Below are positions 44,044-55,386 of a stretch of DNA of 64,000 bases, one piece after another (the stretch's first letter is position 1; every line of letters starts with the position of its first letter). Source of the stretch: Roridomyces roridus (taxonomy: Eukaryota; Basidiomycota; Agaricomycetes; Agaricales; Mycenaceae); contig JARKIF010000022.1 in assembly GCA_029378245.1 (NCBI GenBank), positions 620,001 to 684,000 of the forward strand, in the 5' to 3' direction. Both the position numbers and the translations under genes were made by a program. The notes beneath the pieces are model-generated. The model searched no databases. It was given only the letters and a program-made list of their open reading frames with translations, and had not been told where the DNA came from.

Positions 44044-44724
44044 AAGTCGGTACGGACTTGGTGGGACCGCCACGTAGTCGAGAATGAGAGGAGGCGTGGT
44101 GGAGATACGAGTCGAAGACGAGTAACCAGAAGAGCCTGCCAGGCGAATGCGGGAGGACGACAAGCAGAGTAGAGGAAAAGAAAACGAGAAGGGCGAAAGT
44201 CTTGATGAGTCGACTCTTAAAAAGGGGCTTATGGAAGGAGATTCCTGGGAAAAGATCAGGAATAGACTTGCAATAGAAATGACTCGAGACCAGGACCCTG
44301 AGTTGAAAAGAAGCCAAGACAACCGGGCAGCCGGTACGGCGCTAAAATTGAATGGCTGGGAAAAACAAGTATAGATAGCACGAACCTCGAGGACTATGGT
44401 CTCGCTGGTTCGTGGGTGGTCTACCAGCATGATACAAGCACGGAACGAATAAGATAATGCAGAAGACGCGTGTCTTCAATAGTTGGAGCGAAAATCGCAA
44501 GAGGGGCGCGTGAGACTCCGGTGAAATAAAAATTAGCGGAAAATCCAGCACAGCCTTTTCAATTAAGGGTGGATCAAAGATCCGCGGAAGCTACCTCGTG
44601 GAGCACGGGAGCTATCGGTGAATGAACGAAGACAATTTGGGCTCAAAATAAAACAATTGAAACAGACGTTCGAGGGGGCTATCAGTCCTCGAACCTCTAA
44701 ATCGATGAATTATGATCGCGCATG

Positions 44725-44763
44725 TTCACGACCGGGGACGGTCGAGATTTAGTGAAGGGGAGA
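44725..44763 (+). promoter_or_regulatory. Hairpin plus polypurine tract before LTR3
   Basis: Same unit as before LTR2: CGACCGGGGACGGTCG then TTTAGTGAAGGGGAGA, immediately followed by TGATACGACTGCG. Confidence 0.75.
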
Positions 44764-46045
44764 TGATACGACTGCGTATTTCGCACGCGTGAAATCTGGC
44801 TAATTAGCTGCATGACAAGGTTCGCGGAGTACCTCGCGGACCGGTATAAGTCTATATATATGTATACAAACAGAGTGGCTCGCGTAGGCGAGTTGGAGGA
44901 AATACTACCATTCGTTCCGGTATTGCAGAGACACCCAGAAAAGAGATGACAAGTGGGCGAGTCGAACTCGCGCAGGCACACTAGTATGATCGAGAACTGA
45001 TCCGAGTACGATCATGATCATGAAAAGCGGCGGAGTCGCGGCAGACGATCAGAGCGATGATCGCGTCTGACAGAATATGCCAGGAGTAAGCTCTGGATGA
45101 CGAAGATGGCGGACCGAGGTTATTTATGGACCTGGGTCGAGGGCTGTAGTCATAATGGGAGCTGGCTCAGCAAGAGAGTGTAATGAAACGACGGAATCAA
45201 ATTACCAGGCCAATCGGCTCGAATGCCAAGGCGGCATGACCACCGATCAGACGGGCCAAGCAGCAACATAAGCAACAGGACCACGCGAAGCGGTTCGAGG
45301 GGATGTAATATAGGTGACAGGGCACCTAGGGTTATAGGGAAAGTACGGAAATAGGGATGGCAGGCGCGTAATAGTAGTTATATCATCAGACCAGTAGGGA
45401 GTAGTATATAAGGCCTGTAGATCCCGCCCTTGCAGCATTGCATTGTACGCCTTCTTGCCTAGACATTGGGTCGAAGCTTGATCTGTGGTTATAGTGCAGT
45501 CTTGTGACTTCCGCGGAGATTTGTTCTATCATTTCTCTTAGCTTAGACGCAATATCAAAGGCACCCGAGCTCTGGTTCAACTTGGGTCAGCTATAGTAAC
45601 ATACTTAAGGGGTAGTGGGTTGCCCTCTGTGCTATAGTTCCTCTTCGTGTTGTATCGAAGTTGTATTGGTGTTTGGATATTGTGTGTTTCGGTCAATAAA
45701 ATATAAAACCTTTTAACATCGTAACCTCGTGTTCGTTGTGAGCAGTCTACAAACCAGTCAAGAGATTCCTCTTAGTTCAAAAGACATTGAACTTGGTGTG
45801 AAACCTCGAGAGTCAACCTACAAGCTTCCGAGAACCAAACCGCGGAGTATCAGTCTTATCTGTATACTTCAGACGACCCCGAACTCAACCGTTAGGTGTC
45901 AGCGTGCTAGTCAAGGAATTGTGTGTGTGTTGTGTGTGTTGTGTGGTTAGTGTGTTGTGGAGTTGTATCGCTTCGCGGTCTACTTCTAGGACATTACCTA
46001 CTCGAGCAATCTACTATACACTAGTGCGCGTGACGCTGCGTATCA
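44764..46045 (+). repeat. 3' LTR of the composite element (LTR3, 1282 bp)
   Basis: Identical to LTR1 apart from a few substitutions and a clean 234-bp deletion (the segment at 23682-23915 of LTR1 is missing; 1516 minus 234 is 1282). Ends GCGTATCA at 46045, followed by CCGC, which is the target duplication of the Plavaka insertion, not of this element. Confidence 0.92.
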
Positions 46046-47391
46046 CCGCCGGTCAGGAGATCGGTCAAAAATTGTCCAGATATACATCCAGCAATCTGAA
46101 ACTAGAGCCAAGTTCAGCAGCAAGCACACGCGCTGTACATTAAAAGACTAACCCTTGTTGCGATATAACTGCGCGCCATCAGTCGAGAACATGAGCACAA
46201 CATCGTTGTCGTCGATTTCCTCATTCAAGTACGCCTGCAAATAGTCCGAGCCGTCGAAAAAGTCCGTATATGCGGAAATGCGCTCGCCCTCATTCGCCTG
46301 CAACTCCTGAATGACCTTGGCCGTGTATCGTTTGCGGTACTGCATCTCTTCGGCTCCTGCAGGCGAGCGGTACGTGGCCTGGATTTGTGGACCAATTGGG
46401 ATCGTATGAAACTGTCTGCGCGGACGACCTCGCTCATCATACCGGTCCTGGCCGCAGTAGAAGCAAGAGTCGAGCTCCCGAAAGGGCCCAGTGTACGCAA
46501 GGCATGTGTTGACGCACATGTCAGACATGATGGATGTTATTCCGCTGAGTTGTTCGACCAACCTTTTCACCTTGTAATGCGACAGGATCTTGTCCTCGGG
46601 ATGGCGTCGCAGCACGGCATCTTTAACCGAGTTATATGCTTGCTCGGAAGCATTCGTGAGCGAAAGAAAGATGTCGATAGAGAGACGCTCATCAGGCGTG
46701 AGCTCGGCAGTGTGTTCTGGGGGATGGCGCAATCGCTCGATGGAGGCGGCATCGAGCCCATGGTCCTCGTCATCCAGGGACGCATTGCGCAGCCGCTCTG
46801 CGAAATCATTTGCAAACTCAAATTCTCGCAGCGTAAAGCGGGGTAGCTCGTCGTCTTCGGGCTCAGCGTGCGGATCGGGTTCGCCTTCAGCAGATTCATC
46901 GAGGTCACCAACAGTAAGAAGCTCAGGAGGAGGTGAATCAATGGTAATATTGTCAGGTTGTGCAGTAGCAGCATCAAAATGTATGGGACTAGTGGCTGGA
47001 GAAGGCATATCGTCGGGTTCCTTGGTTTTGTGTCAGAGACGTAGGCCGCTGGAGGAGAATAAAGGGAACACACCGACATGAAGACATCCTCGTTGTCCTC
47101 CTGCTCCAAATCGCGTCCGTCCTCGGGCTCATCGGAGTGTGCAGCGCCATGGTACTGAGCCGGTGGCTCTGAACGGTGGTGGGATGAAGAAGAGCTGGGA
47201 CCGGGCAGGGAAGGAGCCAAGGCGCGAGGCTGGGTGTCCCCCATTTGCCGCGTCTTCTGGGCGTGGTGGTAGAAGGTACGCTCGGGGAGCCATCGCCCAC
47301 GGATACCGCAAGTGTGAGCGCAGAAGCATTGCTTCTTGGACGGGCCCGATTCAGAGGTGGTGGAGCTGGAGTTCTCAGAGGCACCCAGCAT
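46046..47391 (-). pseudogene. N-terminal half of a Plavaka-type (KDZ-like) transposase, cut by an LTR
   Basis: Minus-strand exons 47391-47074, 47020-46153 and 46101-46046 splice in phase. The first exon has CFCAHTCGIRGRWLPERTFYHH, a Cys/His-rich N-terminus; the second has CFYCGQDRYDERGRPRRQF and ends VLMFSTDGAQLYRNK, the conserved DGAQLY segment with a catalytic-type Asp; the third has SDCWMYIW. It stops dead at LTR3 after GACCGGCGG. The missing remainder starts at 55387 on the plus strand with RYKKDVIYPG. These are cut-and-paste DNA transposases common in Agaricomycetes. Not functional as split. Confidence 0.82.
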
Positions 47392-48181
47392 AGCAAAGCA
47401 AAGTGGGGCCAGAGACCAGAGACAGGCGTGCAGCGCGCTGGTGGTGAAATTGTGAGAGTAGGAGGGGCACTGCTTGGGCACTGCTTCGGGCAGGTCACGG
47501 ACTTAGCGGATTTCGGCTCCAAAGATTTTATTCCTACTCGAGTTCTACACGAAGGGTATTTTATTCAAAGAGGCAGAGAGGACCCAAGATGTGATTTTTG
47601 AAAACCAAGATGGGACCAGATATCACAATATATCCAGTGATATGACAAGACGGACTTCTCACTGGGGCTCAGGTTGTTTCGAGACAAAAATATTCATTTT
47701 CTTCCCGTGGATTGTGGAAGTTCCAGCTGTGGGACAGATACGTTGGTAGGCAGCAGCATGGAAGGTACCCACCGTCAAGACAACTGTTGAACTATCGGGG
47801 TTAGCAGATTGCTTTCGCCGATTGCGGCTAACTCAGCCCTAGACCCTGCGTTGAAAGTTGATCGTGTAGCCTCCCATGGAAATCGTAGAACAGACCTGCG
47901 GCGGAAGTAAGTTCCACCAGGTCAACCGGGAAACATACTGTGTCACTCTCATCTATCCAGCTAATACCGCCCGAGGTGCGTTTGACGTTGGTCATCAGAT
48001 GGTGCCACTTGTAAGTTACGGGCCCCCAAAGCATTGCAGGACAAATAATCTATACCCTTCACCGAGACACGCCCGCGCTGAAGAGTACATTCGTGGGATA
48101 TTCAACAGCAGTAAATTGGGTGGCACGGTTCATTCTCGCATGGTGAATCAATCAGAAGCACAGATAGAAGGCGGGAACACA
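47392..48181. other. Region upstream of the Plavaka half, ~790 bp
   Basis: Should hold the transposon's left end, but I could not identify a terminal repeat. No gene seen. Ends with GGGAACACA (48173-48181), the target duplication of the next element. Confidence 0.4.
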
Positions 48182-48751
48182 GGATAATTCTATTTGGCAC
48201 CCCCCGTTCTTTGGCACGGGTGGGTTGCCACAGATTGGCAACCCCAAGTTTAGGTAATTGCGATAACATGCCATCACACGCGGCGAACCAAGTGAATCTG
48301 CCGGCCGATATGATATTTACTACATCTCCTGTAGGCATCCGTCCAATTTCATGTTGAGTTTTTTTCTGAGTCAATGGAATGGGAGGTAAGTTGTTATTTA
48401 TGATTCAAGTCCAGGGGCAAAGCAGATGCATTCGTCGAGACGATGCCGAGACAATCAATGTGATCAAACACATTGATTTGCGTGTCTATTGGTGGTATCT
48501 CGGTCCTGAAGCACGCGGGGTCCAGGTTGGGCATTGGATGACTTCGAAATGTGAATTGATTTGCTTTTTGGTGTCTACAGTTTACAATGAATACACGGCC
48601 CGGACTAAGAACTTGCTAAGAACTAACTGAGAGGCTTTGATGGCCGTGATGGCCTTGATGATATTCAACCCATGAGGGAGTTGCCAAATAGAACTTTGTT
48701 ATTTAGCAACCCCCGTACAGCTGGCACGGGGGTTGCCAAATAGAATTATCC
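48182..48751. mobile_element. 570-bp MITE with 9-bp target duplication
   Basis: GGGAACACA occurs at 48173-48181 and 48752-48760. The ends are inverted: GGATAATTCTATTTGGCA on the left and its reverse complement on the right, followed by further C-rich pairing (GGCACGGG and GTTGCCA words). No coding capacity. Third element in this window with a 9-bp duplication. Confidence 0.82.
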
Positions 48752-48760
48752 GGGAACACA

Positions 48761-49140
48761 CATGCATGATCACCCTCTTCACAGCTTGATTGTAATTGTG
48801 TTTGAGGTGTTGCTTGCACTTTCCATCTGATAATGATCGTGGTGTTCAAAATGTTCAATACACCCGTTTCCTGGTTCCACGCACCGCACGGGTGGCAACG
48901 ATTCCCATAGATATAATTGGACATCAATTGGACGTTGTAATTTTTCTTTTCGGAATTATTTGATAACACAGGAAGTCTGAAGAAGTCTATTTACTCCGAA
49001 CCGGTAGCTGTTACGTCTTCAACTAGTATATAAACAGTGGGTATAAGGCAAGCTCATTCAGCTTCAATGCATGCTTCTACAAACTAGCCAGGTACATCAC
49101 AAAGTTGTCTGGCTCCCAGGAGCATGTGTTACACAATGAC
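48761..49140. other. Intergenic, ~380 bp
   Basis: AT-rich; no gene, repeat or RNA seen. Confidence 0.4.
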
Positions 49141-51022
49141 CTATTCGGCAAATAAGCCCAAGTATGAGAAGAAGAGAGTATGCACAAATGTACCTGCAAG
49201 CGGACTCTTTGGAGCAAGGTGCTTCAAACATGTGATTGCGTGCTGTCCTAGAGATAAAGCCGTGGGATCCGAAGATGTAGCGTAGGCATCAGCTACACAT
49301 GCAAGGAGAGGCTGCAAACGGGAGGTAATCAACACTGGACTGGAACAAAGAGGATATGATATCAACATACTCCAAGAACAGGATCAGCACCCTGTGGCCA
49401 AGCTGCTATGCCGGTGGTTTCAATGAGGTAGAGCAGAAACTGTGCTGCAGCAAAACACTTTTGGTGCGACTGCGGCGCGAGATGGAAGGATCCAAATATG
49501 TGGAGCCGGATCATGGCTGCAGTCACCATTCCTTGTGTCAGTACTAGCATCTCCGTCTCAGCATCACGGCCTTGATGGTGGTCTTGATGGAATACACCGG
49601 TTCCCGCTCCGTTGATGTGAGTTTCAACGAAAATGGCAAAGTGGGCCAGCTGATGGCCAAAGTTCCATAAATCCATGTCCGATTGTCCTGAGAGGTGGGA
49701 TGTAAGATGTGAGAATTGGAGGGAACATATCCGTGTACCTTGACATTCGACCAATGTAATGGTTCTTTTCAACCAAAGGGATCCATCAACTAGAAGTGCA
49801 TGTGCAGAAGTGTTTCCGTTGGCACTATGGCCGGGCTGTGTATCCTGGAGGTAATTTAATGGGCTGTGATTGGCTTGGATGAAAATTTTACCGGGTATGG
49901 AGTGTTGACTGGCACATTGTGGGGAAAAGAATGGGTCCCAGATGCCGCCACCCAGTAATTGTTTAGCAATGCAACACTCCAGAAGGCATTGACCATCTCC
50001 TGAAAATGTGCAGGATGGATGTTGAAACAATTGGGAACTGATCCTTCTAATGCAAACTGGAGGGATGAGCTTTGAGGCCTTGGGGAGGTGCCAAGAAGAT
50101 TGAGCCGAGCTGTGAGGGCAAGCGATGTTGCTGCCGCACACCAGTGGCTGCCTTCCACGAGGCGAGCTTGATCTAAATAATGCAGGGACAATAGCACACG
50201 GCACTGGATGGCCCAGAGGACATGATGCTGTTCATCCAGGATTGTGTGCAGCTCAGTGGTCAGCTGTTGTGACACAAGGCAGAGGAGATCCTGTTCCAGA
50301 TCCTCATTCCCTGCTTGCACAATTTTGTTGGCCCACAATTGCACAACATGTATCAGCCTTGTGAATGAGATATGTGGGTGGTTATCTGGAGGGGACAAAG
50401 CCATTTCTCGGAACACAGAGAGTTCCAAGAAGAAGAGGGGGTGTCGGGAAAAACGGAGGAGGAATTCCTCAAGACTGGCAGGCGGTTAGCGGAGTAAAGA
50501 AGGATCAGAAAGATGTACAGTGCTCTGGTCAACTGTGGTGCATGCTGTCCAATGGATTCCGTTAGCAGGTTTGCAGTGAACCACCGGTGAAATATCTTAC
50601 TCCCAGGGATCTTGATAAAGCCGGAGGCAACTGTCCCTGTGGAGTTGGCCTTTCAAAAGGAAGCTGCAAGATTATCCCAGTTTCATTGTCGGCGGAATGA
50701 GTTGTCTCGTCTGATGACTGCTGTAAAGGTGCGGCGCCACTTTGCTGTGCTCCGTCGGTATATTTGCATGGCCTTCCCGTCCTCGGTGGATGAAAGGCAC
50801 AAGCACCACATGTCGGCTTTATAGTATCACATTTCTGGGATGGGATGAGAGTTTGGCATACTGCGACAAAATATGCACACAATTTTCCTGGAACTTTTGC
50901 AGCGTCAGAGTTGTGGGAAATCCATTGAGCAGCCAATCACACCGACAGTTCCCGCATGCCTTTTTAGAATATTCCTTGCTTTTCCTGTCGGAGCCGGGTC
51001 CAGAGGAAACTTCGGCCAGCAT
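49141..51022 (-). CDS. Zn2Cys6 transcription factor (exon borders approximate)
   Basis: Starts around ATG 51022 (MLAEVSSGPGSDRKSKEYSK). The zinc cluster is split: KKACGNCR lies before an intron and KCDTIKPTCGACAF with PCKYTD after it (about 50850-50790). Downstream are FREMALSPPDNHP, LIHVVQLWANKIV, LWAIQCRVLLSLHYLDQARLVEG and AAATSLALTARLNLLG, typical of the fungal-specific regulator domain. The last frame ends at 49141. Introns are numerous, and I could not fix every border, in particular a probable very short exon inside the zinc cluster. The gene lies in the inverted segment and carries no stop I can prove. Targets unknown. Confidence 0.65.
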
Positions 51023-52409
51023 TAGACCTGTCGAAGACTCAAAGAGACGGCAAGTTATAAGGGGGCTTCCCGCGCGAGGGCTGGGATTGGTCGGAATCAA
51101 GGGGTATAGCATGCCATGCATGGCAATTGACTGGGCATTCATTTCTCAGAGATGCAGTGGCTGAGTCCTGTGAATCCGTGAGAAGGATAATAGTGGTGGT
51201 TGCAAAACACTGCCGAACACCCGACAATCAGTGATCACATGTTTCACAGAGCTCCTTCACTAACACCACTACTGTCACCACCCGCAGCTTTTGCCAGTGA
51301 TTTCAAGGTCCACCGGAACTGGCCGCATTTTTTCGGTTGTCACCCCATTTTTCATGGACATGTCTGAGGTCTCAGCTAGCTTCAGACTTCCTACAAGTAA
51401 TACCCGTTGACCAAGAACCATCGGTAGCCTTGTGCCATTGCTTCAGGTTCTGTTGGAGGTGTGAATCCCGGTGTGACTGTGGTGAGATAAAAGTGAGAGT
51501 TAAGACTAATTAAATAGACAAAGTCAGGTAAGATTGGAGGCCGAGTGAGCGCGGAGCTGTAGACCTCGGATCAACTTCGGACCTCCCGTAAACAATACCG
51601 TATCAACGGACTGTGGACGGAGCGCAGAACATTGCCGAAACAGGCCGGGGAATGTGATTCACATTCCGGTCAAAGTCTCGAGCCACATCGTGAAGACAGA
51701 CCGGTCAGATTTGTTTGATGCAATCGAGACACACTGCTTTAATTGACCATAAGAGGCTATTTGGCGACATTGGCTAAGATTATTTGTGGGAAATTAAATC
51801 ACTGCGAGCCTGTCCATCAACAGTAGCACTTCCGATATCACAAGCTGGATTCGAGCCTAAATTGAACCGGCACGGCTCAAATATGTGTTAAAAAAGGTTG
51901 CGACCTACTTTGGTCCTTGCTGAGCTTAAAAGACCCGGAACAGTGGAACACACTTGGGCATGCAGTTTGTACTCTTTACCCAAGATTACATAAAGATCTA
52001 GGCCCAAATCGCCTCTCAAGCTCCCCCTTCATTTCTGGATCCTTCTGCAGCCTCTTCTCGGCCTCCGGCATTAAGTTGAATTTGCGTGTTTTCCTTTCTC
52101 CAGTATGGACACCGCAGAGGTCCAGACTTTTTTTTTCATGTGTTTCTCTGTGATATTGCTCCAGTGTCAATTAATAGCCTGTAGGTTTCACTCTGGTTCA
52201 GCTCGATCAGGTAAAGTTCTTCCATCTGGGTGTCACACCCCTACTTCCAATGGATGCATACTTAAATGGTACGATGTGCAATCTACCTGGCTCGATGATG
52301 CTCTTCCCTTCATTTGCCGGTGCCCCCAATAGCACCACTAACCCTGATCCTACCAGGACCAACATCAACTCCCCAACACAATGCAACTCTGGCAACAGGG
52401 CTGGTATCA
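51023..52409. other. Intergenic, ~1.4 kb
   Basis: No supported gene. Contains the promoter of the regulator on the minus strand and of the permease N-half on the plus strand. Short open frames such as 51917-52153 have no recognisable content. Confidence 0.4.
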
Positions 52410-53870
52410 TGGAGCTGCAGGATAGTCAAGGGGCAGAGCTGACCTTCGAGGAAGGTGTGGTCTGGGCAATCTGGACTTCGCAACACTGACACATAGAAGA
52501 TGTCCAGGGAGGAATGGGCCGCCATCTGGGTGTATTCAGTTGCACCATGCTGATGTATGTGCCTTCTGTTGTTGCTCCCAAATTTATTTGGTCTCCAGTA
52601 TCGGTGCCATCATTGGAACAGGCATTTTTTCAACACCAAGCTCCATCCTTGGATCTACAGGCTCTGTTGGTGCATCATTGGTGCTCTGGGTTCTTGGTTT
52701 TGCTCTGTCATTCTGTGGACTGTGCATCTGGCTCGAGCTCGGGTGCATGATGCCCCAGTCCGGCGGTGAAAAGGTGTATCTGCAGGCTATGTACCCCAAA
52801 CCAAAGTATCTGGTACATGCTGTTGCTTTCCGTAAAATCCCCCTGATGCCGACTTGTTGGTGTAGGCAATCATGGTGTTCACCCTGAACACTTTCGTCTT
52901 GGGAATTTCTGCTTCACCATGTATTGTGACTCTTGTCTCTGCTGAAGATACCCCCACATCAAACAAGTACCCAGGTATTTGCCCAAAAGTTGGTGTTTCC
53001 ATCAGATTTCTTGGTTGTTTCCTTCGCACATAGTGGCAGTATCTTGGTTTCAGCAGGGCAACCTACAGAGAACTGGTCTGTCCAAGGAATTGCTATTGCA
53101 GGTGTGCACATCACTCCTGGACAAAGAACCTAGATGTTCTCACATTTGAAGCCAGTTATTATTTTTGTCACATTGCTTAATGGCTTGGCACCAAAGTTTG
53201 GAATCATGATAGCAAATGTGAGTTCCTTAGGAAGGTTGCAAGCAGGCTGACCATCAACTGACCATCATTCTCGCAGATCCTCACAATGTTCAAGATTGGA
53301 ATACTTGCAGTGGTCTGTGTTGCAGGTAAGTGGCATATGGATGTGTTAGACTAATTCGGTGAAGTTGATTCACTATAGGCTGTGTTATTCTCAGTGGCGG
53401 CTCGCACATCAAAAACCCACAGCGGAATTTCGAATCCGCATTTGCTGGTAGCTCACACAGTGGCCATGATGTCAGTGATCACCTCCTTAATTACCCTGCT
53501 TGCGCAGAAGCCATACGAGCCACCAGATGGCTTTTTTGATGTGCGCGTCATATGGCTAATTTAAGCAGCAAAAGCCATTCAATGGCTCCACGAGCCAAGT
53601 TTAGCAGAGTGGAGCCATATGACGCGCACGGCCAAAAAGCCATTACGTGGCTCGTATGGCTTCTGCGCAAGCTCTCTATTATCTGTATCATGAGCTGATG
53701 CATCCTGTATAGTATGCCACTGCTATGTTGAAGGTTATTGTCTCCTATGATGGATGGTCAAATGTCAATGGAGTCCTCAATGACGTGAAGAGCCCCGTAC
53801 GGACACTAAAAATTGCTGCACCACTTGGCCTCAGTATCTGTGCCATTCTCTACATCTTTGCCAATGTCGC
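52410..53870 (+). pseudogene. N-terminal half of an APC-family amino-acid permease (MUP1-like), cut by an LTR
   Basis: From about ATG 52410 (MELQDSQGAELTFEE), spliced into RHLGVFSCTML, then IGAIIGTGIFSTPSSILG, WVLGFALSFCGLCIWLELG and PQSGGEKVYLQAMYPKPKYL: the first helices of a methionine-type permease, including the GTGIFSTP substrate-site turn. Further on come ENWSVQGIAIAG, FESAFAGSSHSGHD and TLKIAAPLGLSICAILYIFANVA, after which LTR4 begins. The C-terminal half is at 22457-23634. One intron contains a 175-bp hairpin element. Some middle exons need awkward frames, so decay may have begun. Confidence 0.75.
53498..53672. mobile_element. 175-bp hairpin MITE in a permease intron
   Basis: GCTTGCGCAGAAGCCATACG at 53498 pairs with its reverse complement ending at 53672. 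Arms of about 60 bp match with few differences and carry repeated GAGCCA words. It lies in the intron between GSSHSGHD and the next exon starting YATAML. I found no clear target duplication. Confidence 0.75.
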
Positions 53871-55386
53871 TGATACGCAGCGTCACGCGCACTAGTGTAT
53901 AGTAGATAGCTCGAGTAGGTAATGTCCTAGAAGTAGACCGCGAAGCGATACAACTCCACAACACACTAACCACAAAACACACACAACACACACACAATTC
54001 CTTGACTAGCACGCTGACACCTAACGGTTGAGTTCGGGGTCGTCTGAAGTATACAGATAAGACTGATACTCCGCGGTTTGGTTCTCGGAAGCTTGTAGGT
54101 TGACTCTCGAGGTTTCACACCAAGTTCAATGTCTTTTGAACTAAGAGGAATCTCTTGACTGGTTTGTAGACTGCTCACAACGAACACGAGGTTACGATGT
54201 TAAAAGATTTTATATTTTATTGACCGAAACACACAATATCCAAACACCAATACAACTTCGATACAACACGAAGAGGAACTATAGCACAGAGGGCAACCCA
54301 CTACCCCTTAAGTATGTTACTATAGCTGACCCAAGTTGAACCAGAGCTCGGGTGCCTTTGATATTGCGTCTAAGCTAAGAGAAATGATAGAACAAATCTC
54401 CGCGGAAGTCACAAGACTGCACTATAACCACAGATCAAGCTTCGACCCAATGTCTAGGCAAGAAGGCGTACAATGCAATGCTGCAAGGGCGGGATCTACA
54501 GGCCTTATATACTACTCCCTACTGGTCTGATGATATAACTACTATTACGCGCCTGCCATCCCTATTTCCGTACTTTCCCTATAACCCTAGGTGCCCTGTC
54601 ACCTATATTACATCCCCTCGAACCGCTTCGTGTGGTCCTGTTGCTTATGTTGCTGCTTGGCCCGTCTGATCGGTGGTCATGCCGCCTTGGCATTCGAGCC
54701 GATTGGCCTGGTAATTTGATTCCGTCGTTTCATTACACTCTCTTGCTGAGCCAGCTCCCATTATGACTACAGCCCTCGACCCAGGTCCATAAATAACCTC
54801 GGTCCGCCATCTTCGTCATCCAGAGCTTACTCCTGGCATATTCTGTCAGACGCGATCATCGCTCTGATCGTCTGCCGCGACTCCGCCGCTTTTCATGATC
54901 ATGATCGTACTCGGATCAGTTCTCGATCATACTAGTGTGCCTGCGCGAGTTCGACTCGCCCACTTGTCATCTCTTTTCTGGGTGTCTCTGCAATACCGGA
55001 ACGAATGGTAGTATTTCCTCCAACTCGCCTACGCGAGCCACTCTGTTTGTATACATATATATAGACTTATACCGGTCCGCGAGGTACTCCGCGAACCTTG
55101 TCATGATAGTACTGCGCGTCCGCGCAACCTTCGTCTTTGCTCTATAGCTAGTCTAGCTCATTTCTGAATACACCTGGGCTTGGGATATCTCCTTGGGTAT
55201 GGTATCTCCACAAGTAGTAGTCCCCGCGAACCGCCTGACGACTTGTACTTGTCTCATTAATACACGAATAGCGACACGGAGCTCGGTCCTATCCCTTATT
55301 GTATATCACCTGACAGAGGCATTGGTGTGCGCACCAAAACAGCTAATTAGCCAGATTTCACGCGTGCGAAATACGCAGTCGTATCA
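53871..55386 (-). repeat. Solo LTR in reverse orientation (LTR4, 1516 bp)
   Basis: Exactly the length of LTR1 and near-identical. No internal region, primer site or polypurine tract adjoins it, so it is a solo LTR. Left flank TCGC belongs to the permease and right flank GCGG to the Plavaka gene: the flanks do not match each other, because of the inversion. An open frame runs through its end into the Plavaka half (from 55193) but is LTR read-through. Confidence 0.9.

Larger units (their letters stand above)
23635..46045 (+). mobile_element. 22.4-kb composite Ty3/gypsy element with three LTRs
   Basis: Layout: LTR1 (23635-25150), primer-binding site, non-coding internal region A, polypurine tract, LTR2 (28357-30098), a second primer-binding site, internal region B with gag-pro-pol and antisense genes, polypurine tract, LTR3 (44764-46045). 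LTR1 and LTR3 are near-identical apart from one deletion; LTR2 is a diverged relative. After undoing the inversion at 46046-53870, both outer ends are flanked by the same 4 bp (GCGA), so the composite occupies one insertion site in the permease gene. Confidence 0.8.
46046..53870. other. 7.8-kb inverted segment between LTR3 and LTR4
   Basis: Bounded by LTR3 (plus) and LTR4 (minus). Flipping it rejoins the permease halves and the Plavaka halves and pairs both target duplications (GCGA with GCGA, GCGG with GCGG). LTR variants support a crossover: LTR1 and LTR3 agree against LTR4 at LTR1 positions 24390 and 24814, while LTR1 and LTR4 agree against LTR3 at 25046 and 25113. Confidence 0.85.

Noticed and set aside
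55193..55386. N-terminal extension of the Plavaka frame into LTR4
   Set aside because: This is LTR read-through. The true upstream part of the gene is at 46046-47391, proven by the matching GCGG flanks and continuous reading.
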